In this document: one piece after another, positions 15,732 to 23,166 of the stretch
Layout of the letters: each line of letters begins with the position of its first letter
How positions within the stretch are numbered: the stretch's first letter is position 1
Assembly (NCBI GenBank): GCA_964399955.1
Contig: CAYNST010000043.1
Coordinates: 1 to 25,957, forward strand
From: CAYNST01 sp964399955
GTDB lineage: Bacteria; Pseudomonadota; Gammaproteobacteria; Pseudomonadales; Cellvibrionaceae
DNA length: 25,957 nucleotides
Reading direction: 5' to 3'
Position numbers and translations under genes: made by a program
The notes under the pieces: model-generated
Databases searched by the model: none
What the model was told of the DNA's origin: nothing
Seen by the model: the letters and a program-made list of their open reading frames with translations, nothing else

Positions 15732-16280
15732 GGTGAAATCCCCTAACTCAAACGGTGTGAATAATAAAGTTGATTCTTGGCGCTGGCCCGGGTCTTGAAG
15801 GCCCCTAAACCTGCGTTCTGCTCTACAGCCTGGAGAGGCGGTAACGAGGGACTAGGGCCGGGTTTGCAATTGCTTGAACCCATTACAAGATTCGGACCAG
15901 TTTGAGGGAATGCAGAGGATAGGACGCTTTGCGGGCAGTGCCGGTCAAAATGCGATCAATTTTTGTGGCAATAGGTTGAGGGGAGGAGAAAAACTTACGA
16001 AATAATGTAGCTTTTGCAGACCTAATTGACGTTGGGTAGGCAAATCTTGCATCCGAAGCTTGAGCTGCTTACGTATAGCGACGATAACGGAGTAGCGGCC
16101 AGAAGATTTTGGGCCTGCAGAAGCTGCCCACAGCGCGTTCCGCTTCATTGTGTGATGCTGCTGCTTTTTCCAGCGGTCGGGCAAAGCCCAGCAGGTAGAC
16201 TGTGCAGTCTTTACAAATCTGAGCGCAATTGTAAAAAAGGCTTGAGTGGACAGTGGGTGGCATGAACAACCCGCAAGCGC
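15732..16280. other. Non-coding region between the sigma factor gene and the GGA-rich RNA
   Basis: About 550 bp contain no supportable gene. Open frames on the minus strand (for example 15945-16358) run through the neighbouring RNA terminator and show no motifs. It must hold the sigma operon promoter. One inverted repeat, TTTACAA (16210-16216) and TTGTAAA (16229-16235) with a 12-nt spacer, lies about 45 bp beyond the RNA terminator and may be an operator or promoter element. Confidence 0.4.
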
Positions 16281-16313
16281 AAATAGACGCACTTGTGATT
16301 GCTCACAAGTGCG
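16281..16313 (-). terminator. Intrinsic terminator of the GGA-rich RNA
   Basis: CGCACTTGTGA (16288-16298) and TCACAAGTGCG (16303-16313) form a perfect 11-bp stem with a 4-nt loop. On the minus strand it is followed by TCTATTT (16287-16281), a short U-rich tail. No T-rich run follows on the plus side, so the orientation is minus. Confidence 0.82.
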
Positions 16314-16860
16314 AATGTTCGCGCCTTCCCTGCGTGTCTGTCCATAGACGATGTGCAACTTCCAGGTCCCGGGTACAAATTGCTCTGCTCCTTGTGGTGG
16401 CTATTCCGTTTGCCAGTTCTACCACTCCCTGAGGCCGCGCGAAGTTCCGTCAGGCGGGCCATGCTTGCTCCCTTGGGCAAATCCGTTACCCTGGCGTGCC
16501 GGTGCGGCTGAAGCCATCCCTGTCAAGATCGTCCCTGCTGCACTCTTCCCTGTGCTCCCTGAAGTCAACATCCTTGCGCCAGCAACCCTGCCACACCGCT
16601 TCCTTTTCTCTGCCCGGTCGTCCTGATCGTGCAGAAGGTCGTCCCTGTAGGTGCGCCCATGCTCTCCTGGCTTCCACTCCGTGGATTGACGCACTACGGC
16701 CAAACCCTGGCCGCGTTCCCTGGCGCTGCGAGACTTCCTGTTGCAGCGCTTGCTTCCCTGTTGTCCGTTCCTTTTGGACACCTGCGTCCCTGCTCCTGCC
16801 TACTGAAGGGGCCAGGCGGTGTGCTTGTGCCCCTTCAGTGGTGTCCATTTTCCTCGTGTT
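16281..16860 (-). ncRNA. CsrB/RsmB-like CsrA-sequestering RNA (candidate)
   Basis: Reading the minus strand, about 580 nt contain 30 GGA trinucleotides between 16853 and 16327, against 2 on the plus strand. Twelve CCCTG pentamers on the plus strand give mostly CAGGGA or CAGGGU in the RNA. Several GGA sites are in hairpin loops: GCGCTGC/GCAGCGC (16723-16749) around CAGGAA; TGTCC/GGACA (16762-16780) around AAGGAA; GCAC/GTGC (16540-16555) around AGGGAA; TCCAC/GTGGA (16673-16685) around GGA; GTCT/AGAC (16336-16349) around TGGA. An 11-bp stem (16802-16839) lies near the 5' end and an 11-bp terminator closes the 3' end. CsrB-family RNAs bind many CsrA dimers through such GGA loops and relieve its repression of mRNAs. 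The 5' end is uncertain, and the RNA would be longer than E. coli CsrB (about 370 nt). No protein frame is credible. Confidence 0.78.
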
Positions 16861-16896
16861 GGGGGGGCGTGGAAAGTGGCAGATGGCTGGAAGGTT

Positions 16897-16914
16897 TGTA
16901 GGATATTGTCCATA
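16897..16914 (-). promoter_or_regulatory. Imperfect GacA/UvrY-like upstream box for the GGA-rich RNA
   Basis: TGTAGG-ATATTG-TCCATA (plus strand) has the layout of the GacA/UvrY box TGTAAG-N6-CTTACA, with one half-site at 5/6 and the other at 2/6. It is centred about 50 bp before the apparent 5' end of the RNA, where response-regulator boxes of csrB/rsmZ genes can lie. No clear -10 is visible between them, so this is tentative. Confidence 0.25.
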
Positions 16915-16978
16915 CCGCCCGAATGGCAGCGCTGAAGGGCCAGACGTTCTGTCGGACCCATAGGTTTCTCAAATTGAA

Positions 16979-17008
16979 TTGAAGAGACGCTTGCTGACTG
17001 TTTACAAT
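16979..17008 (+). promoter_or_regulatory. Candidate sigma-70 promoter for leuA
   Basis: TTGAAG (16979-16984) and TACAAT (17003-17008) are separated by 18 bp and would start transcription near 17015. That leaves a leader of about 220 nt before leuA. The leader opens with two direct CCGGACAGGG copies (17017-17026, 17032-17041) and a 5-bp GGTCC/GGACC hairpin (17025-17044). Confidence 0.4.
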
Positions 17009-17233
17009 GGCGCGGCCCGGACAGGGTCCATCCGGACAGGGACCATTTTCATCCGTCGGCTGTCGACCGTGCACTCCCGCGCCACAACGTTCGCTGCACG
17101 GCTTGCCCATGCGGGCAGGTATCGGCGCCGTCACGGCTTACCGCGCAGCAGCTGGAACCGTTGCCACAGGCAGCCTGTCTATTTTCCTCTTTTTATACTT
17201 ATACGCCATTACATTGGCAGCCGGAGTACGATC

Positions 17234-18775
17234 ATGGCCCACGATCAGTTGATAATCTTTGATACGACCTTGCGCGACGGAGAGCAGAGCCCCGGCGCAT
17301 CCATGACCCAGGAAGAGAAGGTGCGTATCGCTAAGATGCTGGAGAAGCTGCGCGTGGACGTAATCGAAGCGGGCTTTGCCATTGCCAGTGAAGGGGACTT
17401 CGCCTCAGTGCGCGCCGTGGCTCAAGCGGTTAAGGACTCCATCGTATGCAGCCTGGCGCGTGCGGTGGATGCTGACATAGAGAGGGCGGCAGAGGCCCTG
17501 AAAGGCGCCGCCCGTCCACGAATTCACACGTTTATAGCCACTTCACCAATTCACATGAAGTACAAGTTGCAGATGGCGCCCGATCAGGTATTGGAACGGG
17601 CCGTCCACGCCATCAAATACGCGCGCCAATTCACCGATGATGTGGAATTTTCACTGGAGGATGGCAGCCGCTCCGAGTTCGACTTCATGTGTCGCATCAC
17701 CGAAGCCGCCATAGCCGCAGGGGCTGGCACCATCAATGTTCCGGACACGGTCGGCTATGGAGAGCCGGGAGAGTACGGAGCCATGTTCAAGCGGCTGATC
17801 GAGGCGGTGCCCAATGCCGATAAGGCGATCTTCTCTACCCATTGTCACAATGATCTGGGGCTGGGGGTGGCGAACTCACTGGCGGCGGTGATGAACGGTG
17901 TGCGTCAGGTGGAGTGCACCATCAACGGGTTGGGCGAGCGGGCCGGCAATGCGGCCCTGGAAGAGATCGTCATGGCAGTGCGCACCCGCAAGGATGTGTT
18001 TCCGGTGTACACCAATATCCAGACAGAATACATAGTGCCTACCTCTCGCTTGGTGTCCACCATCACCGGCTTCCCGGTGCAGCCCAACAAGGCCATTGTT
18101 GGCGCCAACGCGTTTGCCCATGAGTCCGGCATTCACCAGGACGGCGTGCTGAAGCATCGGGAAACCTACGAAATCATGCGAGCAGAAGATGTGGGCTGGA
18201 ATGCCAACAAGATTGTGTTGGGCAAACACTCCGGCCGTGCTGCGGTCAAGGCGCGGTTTGAGGAGTTGGGCATTGTTTTTGACTCGGCGACGCAGTTGGC
18301 CGAAGTGTTCGCCCGCTTCAAGGCACTGGCAGACAAAAAGCACGAAATATTCGACGAGGATCTGCATACCCTGGCCTCCAAAACCTGGGCTGCACGCGAA
18401 ACCTTCACGCTGGTCAGTCTGGAGGTGTGCAGCAAAACAGGGCAAGTGCCCCGCGCAAGCGTAGTGCTGGATATTGATGGCGAGCAGCGCAGCGCAGAAG
18501 CAGAAGGCAGTGGGCCGGTAGACGCAAGTTACAAGGCAATCGAGAAGATCGTGCAAAGCGGCACCGACCTGCAGCTGTATTCTGTCAACGCCATCACTCA
18601 GGGCACCGACTCGCAGGGCGAGGTGACGGTTCGACTTGAGCGAGCGGGTAAGATTGTCAACGGTGTGGGTTCGGATACTGACATCGTGGTTGCCTCCACC
18701 AAAGCCTATCTGCAGGCCCTTAACATGATTGCCGGCGGCGCGCTGCGCTCACACCCGCAGCATGAAGGCGTCTAG
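17234..18775 (+). CDS. leuA: 2-isopropylmalate synthase LeuA
   Basis: The product is 513 residues and condenses acetyl-CoA with 2-oxoisovalerate to 2-isopropylmalate, the first committed step of leucine biosynthesis. The N-terminal TIM barrel begins IIFDTTLRDGEQSPGASM, with the catalytic Arg and metal-binding Asp. The metal-binding HxH is H203/H205 in STHCHNDLGLGVAN. NGLGERAGNAALEEIVMA and the FAHESGIHQDGVLK segment are also family hallmarks. The C-terminal part (about 390-513) is the leucine-responsive allosteric domain. Length matches E. coli LeuA (523). ATG 17234 is preceded by GGAG and begins the conserved N-terminus; the upstream open frame (to 16979) is leader. leuBCD are not adjacent. 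A Leu-rich small frame overlaps the start. Confidence 0.97.
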   Translation: MAHDQLIIFDTTLRDGEQSPGASMTQEEKVRIAKMLEKLRVDVIEAGFAIASEGDFASVRAVAQAVKDSIVCSLARAVDADIERAAEALKGAARPRIHTFIATSPIHMKYKLQMAPDQVLERAVHAIKYARQFTDDVEFSLEDGSRSEFDFMCRITEAAIAAGAGTINVPDTVGYGEPGEYGAMFKRLIEAVPNADKAIFSTHCHNDLGLGVANSLAAVMNGVRQVECTINGLGERAGNAALEEIVMAVRTRKDVFPVYTNIQTEYIVPTSRLVSTITGFPVQPNKAIVGANAFAHESGIHQDGVLKHRETYEIMRAEDVGWNANKIVLGKHSGRAAVKARFEELGIVFDSATQLAEVFARFKALADKKHEIFDEDLHTLASKTWAARETFTLVSLEVCSKTGQVPRASVVLDIDGEQRSAEAEGSGPVDASYKAIEKIVQSGTDLQLYSVNAITQGTDSQGEVTVRLERAGKIVNGVGSDTDIVVASTKAYLQALNMIAGGALRSHPQHEGV

Positions 18776-18790
18776 CGCCCGGCGCCGACT

Positions 18791-19576
18791 GTGAGCAACG
18801 AACGGGTGCGCATGCAGTACCTGGAGGCGCTGGGGATCCCGGTGTACGTGCCGAGGTATGTGTTGCCCCAGGCCAAGCCCTCGAAAGCCGCCGTGCTGCC
18901 CATCACCCCGGCAGACGTAGAAGGTCAAGACACGGCTCTGCCGCCCAGGCAGGACACAGCCTTAACCGAAGCCACCTCGGCGCCTCGGGGTATTGGCAGT
19001 TTGATGCAAGTCTTGCAGCCGGCGCTGTCTCGGCCAGAGGACCGTCCACAACCGGCACCCCTGGCCGAGCAGGTTCAGAGCGCAGCCGAGGATCGTCCCG
19101 CTGGCGCCTGGCGGGAAGTGCGATTCTCTTTGCACATATGGCACTTGGGGCCTGACACCTTGATTGTGGATAGCCATCAGCCGCGCGCGGCCCTGCCGGT
19201 GGCAGCACTGTTGGTCAACATGCTGTTTGCGGTGGGGCAATCCAAGGAAGTTGGCCGGCCGGAACGGCTGGATTGGCCGCTCTTACCACAGCTGCCCAGC
19301 GCGCCCTTACAGCATGCACGGGACATGGTGTCAGCGTTCATGGCTGGCCGCGCCCAGGGAGCGCCAGTGTCCCGTGTTTGGTTAATGGGTGAGCAGGCGT
19401 ATCTGGCTTGCCTGGACGCCGACGAAGACTACCCGGCGGCGCTGGGGCAGGTGCGCAAGATCAGCGCTTTGGCAACCCATGCGCTGGTGTTGCCCAGCCT
19501 GGCGGAGATGCTGCAGCAGCCAGCCTCCAAGGGCGTGGCCTGGCGGGCCTTGAAACACTACTACGAGATTGCCTGA
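18791..19576 (+). CDS. HolD-like protein (DNA polymerase III psi subunit candidate)
   Basis: The product is 261 residues. I recognise no strong domain, but two facts suggest the psi subunit HolD. The gene lies directly before rimI, as holD does in E. coli and relatives. Its N-terminus (MQYLEALGIPVYVPRYVLP) resembles the short, Arg/Trp-Val-Pro-containing N-terminal tail by which psi binds chi. After a disordered Pro/Ala/Gln-rich linker (about 30-105), a folded part follows (about 110-261), with LHIWHLGPDTLIVDSHQPRAALPVAALLVNMLFAVG. Non-enteric psi proteins are longer and poorly conserved. GTG 18791 is 15 bp after the leuA stop; ATG 18812 is an alternative start. Its stop overlaps the rimI start by one base, implying coupling. 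If confirmed, it bridges the clamp loader and SSB. Confidence 0.55.
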   Translation: MSNERVRMQYLEALGIPVYVPRYVLPQAKPSKAAVLPITPADVEGQDTALPPRQDTALTEATSAPRGIGSLMQVLQPALSRPEDRPQPAPLAEQVQSAAEDRPAGAWREVRFSLHIWHLGPDTLIVDSHQPRAALPVAALLVNMLFAVGQSKEVGRPERLDWPLLPQLPSAPLQHARDMVSAFMAGRAQGAPVSRVWLMGEQAYLACLDADEDYPAALGQVRKISALATHALVLPSLAEMLQQPASKGVAWRALKHYYEIA

Positions 19577-20097
19577 TGGGGCTGCATGCGAAAGATCTTC
19601 CGCGCGTTATCGAAGTCAAGGGTCAAAGCTTGGACCTGCTCCCCTTGGCCCTCAAGGATCTGGACGCGCTGCTCGCCATTGAGCAACGCTCCCACGCCAC
19701 CCCTTGGACTGCCGCCAACTTTACAAGCTCCCTCGCCAGCCATTGGTGTGTGGGCGTCCATGACAGTGGCGGTCAATTGCTGGCCTATGCGGTGCTGTCG
19801 TTTGCGGTGGGCGAAGGGGAGCTGCTGCTGTTTGTGGTGGACAAGCCTTGGCAGGGGCGCGGTCTGGGCCGTCGCTTTTTAGATGAACTTATCTTTCTGT
19901 GTCGGCTGCGGGCGAACAGCCTGTTTTTGGAGGTGCGCGCATCAAATCTCCCGGCCATCAACCTCTACGAAGGCCGGGGGTTCAACCAGGTTGGGGTGCG
20001 GCCAAATTATTATCCGGCCGGTAAAGGGCGCAGGGAAGACGCCTGGCTTTTCGCCCTGGAACTGGCTGAGAACGGATTCTTTGGCCCTCTGCCCTAG
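19576..20097 (+). CDS. rimI: Ribosomal protein S18-alanine N-acetyltransferase RimI
   Basis: The product is 173 residues, a GNAT enzyme that acetylates the N-terminal Ala of ribosomal protein S18. The RimI pattern is clear: LLAIEQRSHATPWTAANFTSSL near the N-terminus, the acetyl-CoA loop QGRGLGRR (93-100), FLEVRASNLPAINLYEGRGFNQVGVRPNYYP, then EDAWLFALEL. It is somewhat longer than E. coli RimI (148) because of an N-terminal extension of about 20 residues and a short C-terminal tail. The start ATG overlaps the stop of the HolD-like gene (TGATG at 19574), the normal holD-rimI arrangement. It is the last gene of the leuA unit. Its TAG stop lies inside a 14-bp palindrome shared with the convergent hydrolase. 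Confidence 0.93.
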   Translation: MGLHAKDLPRVIEVKGQSLDLLPLALKDLDALLAIEQRSHATPWTAANFTSSLASHWCVGVHDSGGQLLAYAVLSFAVGEGELLLFVVDKPWQGRGLGRRFLDELIFLCRLRANSLFLEVRASNLPAINLYEGRGFNQVGVRPNYYPAGKGRREDAWLFALELAENGFFGPLP

Positions 20098-21134
20098 GGC
20101 AGTTCCCCCGGGTTAACGCCGGGTCGCGGCGTCTGGCCTAAAAAGCGCAGCAAGGGCGGCAGAAAGCGCTCAAACGCTTCAATGTGTGGCAAGTGTCCTA
20201 TACCCTCCAGTTCCACCAGCTCGGCATTGATCATCCGTTGACGAGTGGAGCGTCCCAGCTGTGAGTAGTGCCCCAGGGTCTTGCGTACCGGTTCGGATGC
20301 CAGTGCCTTGCCAAGTGCCGTGCGGTCGCGATTGCCAATGATAAGCAGGGTAGGGGCCAGAATTTTTTCCAGCTCATAAACCACCGGCTGGGTGAAGATC
20401 ATATCGTAGGTCAACGCGGCGTTCCAGGCGATCAGGGGGTAGTCCGGGTGGCGGGTCCAACCGGCCAGCAGTCTTGCCCATTCGTCGTATTCCGGCTTCC
20501 ACTGGCCGTCGTAATAGTTCTGCATCTGGTACTGTTTGATGGCAGCGTAGCTGGACTTTAGTTCTTGCTCGTAGACGGCGTTGACACCTTGGTAGGGCAC
20601 CTTCAATTTGTAGTCTTCCAGCCCAATGGGATTGAGCAGTATCAGTTGGGTTGTTGCCTCCGGGTACATCAGTGCAAAGCGTGCGGCCAGCATTCCGCCC
20701 ATGGAGTGACCCATCACCGCAACTTCCTTGATTTTCAGTTTGTTGAGCAGCACCTTGGTATTTTGCGCCAGCTGGTGAAAACTGTACTGGAAGTGCTGGG
20801 GTTTGGTGGATTTGCCAAAACCAATCTGGTCCGGTACTACCACTCGGTAACCCGCCTGGGTCAAGGCGCTTATGGTGCTGCGCCAGTAGGCGCCATTGAA
20901 GTTCTTGCCATGCAGCAAAAGCACGGTTCGTCCGTTTGGTTTCTCGGGCGCCACATCCATAAAGGCCATTGTCAGGTCTTGCTGCTGAGCCTTCAGTTGC
21001 AGGGTGGAGACCGGAAAGGGGTACTCATAGTTGGCCAGGTCAATCGCCAGGGGCACAGCGGTGTCCTCCTCGGCCAGCGCAATCACGCAAAGCCCCAGGA
21101 AAAGGATGGTCAAAAGCGCCTTGAGTTTCAGCAT
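20094..21134 (-). CDS. Exported alpha/beta-fold hydrolase
   Basis: The product is 346 residues. It has a hydrophobic signal peptide (MLKLKALLTILFLGLCVIALA, no lipobox). The alpha/beta hydrolase fold shows an oxyanion-hole region LLLHGKNFNGAYW, nucleophile S144 in MGHSMGG, acid D270 in IIGNRDRT, and H314 in GIGHLPHIEAFERF. The catalytic triad is complete and in the right order. A cap region lies at about 170-245. It is probably periplasmic and acts on an ester, amide, epoxide or similar substrate; the family is too broad for a specific call. The start at ATG 21134 places the signal directly at the N-terminus. It is convergent with rimI and transcribed away from prfC. Confidence 0.85.
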   Translation of the reverse strand: MLKLKALLTILFLGLCVIALAEEDTAVPLAIDLANYEYPFPVSTLQLKAQQQDLTMAFMDVAPEKPNGRTVLLLHGKNFNGAYWRSTISALTQAGYRVVVPDQIGFGKSTKPQHFQYSFHQLAQNTKVLLNKLKIKEVAVMGHSMGGMLAARFALMYPEATTQLILLNPIGLEDYKLKVPYQGVNAVYEQELKSSYAAIKQYQMQNYYDGQWKPEYDEWARLLAGWTRHPDYPLIAWNAALTYDMIFTQPVVYELEKILAPTLLIIGNRDRTALGKALASEPVRKTLGHYSQLGRSTRQRMINAELVELEGIGHLPHIEAFERFLPPLLRFLGQTPRPGVNPGELP

Positions 21135-21279
21135 GCAGAATTCTCCCGCTGGTTGCGAATAGTACAGTCGCCCAATTTGCCGCTTGGACGCAGTTGAGGC
21201 AGCACAAGGCGAAGTGTTGCCCGGTGATTTTATTTGTCCGCTGTGTCAAGAAGGGCGCGGGCGCCCGCACAAGACATGA

Positions 21280-21314
21280 TTGGCGCGCGCCAAGCGTGCC
21301 AACAACGGTATAAT
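21280..21314 (+). promoter_or_regulatory. Candidate prfC promoter with overlapping palindrome
   Basis: A perfect -10 TATAAT lies at 21309-21314, 70 bp before prfC. No good -35 sits at 16-18 bp spacing. Instead a perfect 14-bp palindrome, TTGGCGCGCGCCAA (21280-21293), covers that position. The palindrome could be an activator or repressor site, or chance in GC-rich DNA. Confidence 0.45.
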
Positions 21315-21383
21315 GCCGCGCTTTGCTCCTACGGCACCGGCCAATCGGCCGTTGTTGCAGCATTTCTCCAGAGGTTACAAGTC

Positions 21384-22967
21384 ATGTCATCCAGCCAGCT
21401 TGTCGAAAAAATCCGTAAGCGGCGCACCTTCGCCATTATTTCCCACCCGGATGCGGGTAAGACTACCATCACTGAAAAGCTGCTGCTATTTGGCAATGCC
21501 ATTCAGCTGGCGGGTTCTGTGAAAGGAAAGCGAGGCCCGCACGCCAAGTCCGACTGGATGAGCATGGAGCAGGAGCGTGGCATTTCCGTCACCTCTTCAG
21601 TAATGCAGTTTCCTTATAAAGGCCGCATTGTCAACTTGCTGGATACGCCCGGCCACGAGGATTTCTCCGAAGACACCTATCGCACGCTGACTGCGGTGGA
21701 CTCGGTGTTGATGATCATCGACGGAGCCAAGGGTGTGGAAGACCGCACCATCAAATTGATGGAAGTCTGCCGGCTGAGGGATACGCCCATTCTGTCGTTC
21801 ATCAATAAAATGGACCGCGAGAGCCGCGAGCCGATCGAAGTAATGGATGAAATTGAGGCAGTGTTGAAGATTGCCGCCGCACCTATCAACTGGCCCATCG
21901 GTATGGGCAAGGATTTTCGGGGTGTGTATAACCTCTACACCGATACCATCCATGTCTACAAACAGGGCTTTGGCCACACCATTCCCGAGGACATTCGCAT
22001 AGAGGGGCTGGACAGTCCGCAAGCGGACAAGTTACTGGGGCCTTACGCTCAGGATGTGCGCGATGAGATAGAACTGGTGCGGGGAGCAACGCACAAATTT
22101 GACCAGGAGGCCTACCTGGCGGGCAAGCTGACACCGGTGTTTTTTGGTACGGCACTGGGCAACTTTGGCGTGCGCGAAATGTTGGACGGCTTTGTCGACT
22201 GGGCTCCGTCTCCCTTGCCGCGAGACACGAAGGTGCGCAGAGTGGCTGCAGAAGAGGACAAGTTCAGCGGCTTCGTTTTCAAAATCCAGGCCAATATGGA
22301 CCCAAAGCACCGAGACCGCATCGCCTTCATGCGGGTTTGCTCCGGCACCTACAGTCAGGGCATGAAAATGCGCCATGTGCGCCTGGGCAAAGACGTCAAA
22401 ATCGCCGACGCGGTGACCTTCATGGCCGGTGATCGCACCGCCGTTGAAGAAGCCATTTCCGGCGATATCATCGGCTTGCACAATCATGGCACCATTCAGA
22501 TAGGCGACGCTTTCACTGAAGGCGAAGACTTGAAGTTCACCGGTATACCGCACTTCGCCCCTGAGCTTTTCCGGCGCATACGCCTGCGCGACCCGCTCAA
22601 AACCAAACAGCTGCAAAAAGGCCTGCAGCAGCTGTCAGAGGAAGGCTCTACGCAGGTATTCTTTCCCATGAATAACAACGACATAGTAGTGGGCGCGGTG
22701 GGTGTTCTGCAGTTTGAGGTGGTGGCCTACCGTCTGAAGGACGAGTACAAGGTGGAGGCCATCTACGAGAGTGTGAGTGTTTCGACGGCGCGTTGGGTGG
22801 ATTGCACGGACGCCAAAAAACTTGAAGAGTTCAAGCGCAAGTGTGCGGACAACCTGGCCATTGACGGAGGTGGACATTTGACTTATTTGGCGCCGACGCG
22901 CATCAACCTTTCCCTCACCCAGGAGCGTCACCCGGATGTGGTTTTTCGAGCCACCCGTGAGCACTGA
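21384..22967 (+). CDS. prfC: Peptide chain release factor 3 (RF3)
   Basis: The product is 527 residues (E. coli RF3 is 529). RF3 is a translational GTPase that recycles RF1/RF2 from the terminating ribosome and takes part in post-peptidyl-transfer quality control. GTPase motifs are all present: G1 SHPDAGKTT at 20-28, G2 in the RGISVTSSVMQF segment, G3 DTPGHEDF, and G4 NKMD. Domains II and III follow, with FFPMNNNDIVVGAVGVLQFEVVAYRLKDEY typical of RF3. ATG 21384 has AGAGG about 10 nt upstream and gives the canonical N-terminus; the frame stays open to 21234. It is monocistronic, reading away from the hydrolase gene. Confidence 0.98.
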   Translation: MSSSQLVEKIRKRRTFAIISHPDAGKTTITEKLLLFGNAIQLAGSVKGKRGPHAKSDWMSMEQERGISVTSSVMQFPYKGRIVNLLDTPGHEDFSEDTYRTLTAVDSVLMIIDGAKGVEDRTIKLMEVCRLRDTPILSFINKMDRESREPIEVMDEIEAVLKIAAAPINWPIGMGKDFRGVYNLYTDTIHVYKQGFGHTIPEDIRIEGLDSPQADKLLGPYAQDVRDEIELVRGATHKFDQEAYLAGKLTPVFFGTALGNFGVREMLDGFVDWAPSPLPRDTKVRRVAAEEDKFSGFVFKIQANMDPKHRDRIAFMRVCSGTYSQGMKMRHVRLGKDVKIADAVTFMAGDRTAVEEAISGDIIGLHNHGTIQIGDAFTEGEDLKFTGIPHFAPELFRRIRLRDPLKTKQLQKGLQQLSEEGSTQVFFPMNNNDIVVGAVGVLQFEVVAYRLKDEYKVEAIYESVSVSTARWVDCTDAKKLEEFKRKCADNLAIDGGGHLTYLAPTRINLSLTQERHPDVVFRATREH

Positions 22968-23012
22968 CCCCGCGCCCGGTCGGCTTGCGGCGTTGGCGGG
23001 AATAAGCAAGCT

Positions 23013-23150
23013 TGATTAATGTGAGCTAAACTGTTTTCAGCTGCTGTCCCGGCTAAAGGAAGTCGGGCGCTTGCATGTGACGGTTAGTTAGAGCGGAAGG
23101 GTCTCCTACTTCAGAAGTCTGCCCGCCTGAGCCGTCAGTAACATTAATCA
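23013..23150 (+). other. Nested inverted repeats, candidate structured 5' UTR or small palindromic element
   Basis: The outer arms TGATTAATGT (23013-23022) and ACATTAATCA (23141-23150) are exact 10-bp reverse complements. Inside them TGACGGTT (23078-23085) pairs with AGCCGTCA (23130-23137) with one G-U. Within that, GCGG (23093-23096) pairs with CCGC (23123-23126). On the left, CCCG (23048-23051) pairs with CGGG (23064-23067). The whole folds as a multibranched RNA, or as a small element with terminal inverted repeats. It ends 16 nt before the next ATG. I match it to no known riboswitch. Confidence 0.4.
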
Positions 23151-23166
23151 CTGCGGCCTCCCGTCA

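Noticed and set aside
15732..15810. ECF11-type autoregulated promoter (TGATCC/CGTA) before the sigma gene
   Set aside because: Only loose partial matches such as AATCAAC...CCGTTTG were found; spacing and sequence do not fit.
15945..16358. Minus-strand 137-residue frame
   Set aside because: It runs straight through the perfect terminator hairpin of the GGA-rich RNA, and has no motif or ribosome-binding site.
16419..16848. Overlapping minus-strand frames of 120 residues each (Arg/Gly-rich)
   Set aside because: Their Gly/Arg-rich make-up is explained by the repeated GGGA motifs. The CCCTG units fall in all three frames, so the repeats are not a protein repeat.
16496..16963. Plus-strand 155-residue Ser/Cys/Pro-rich frame
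   Set aside because: This is the antisense shadow of the GGA-rich RNA.
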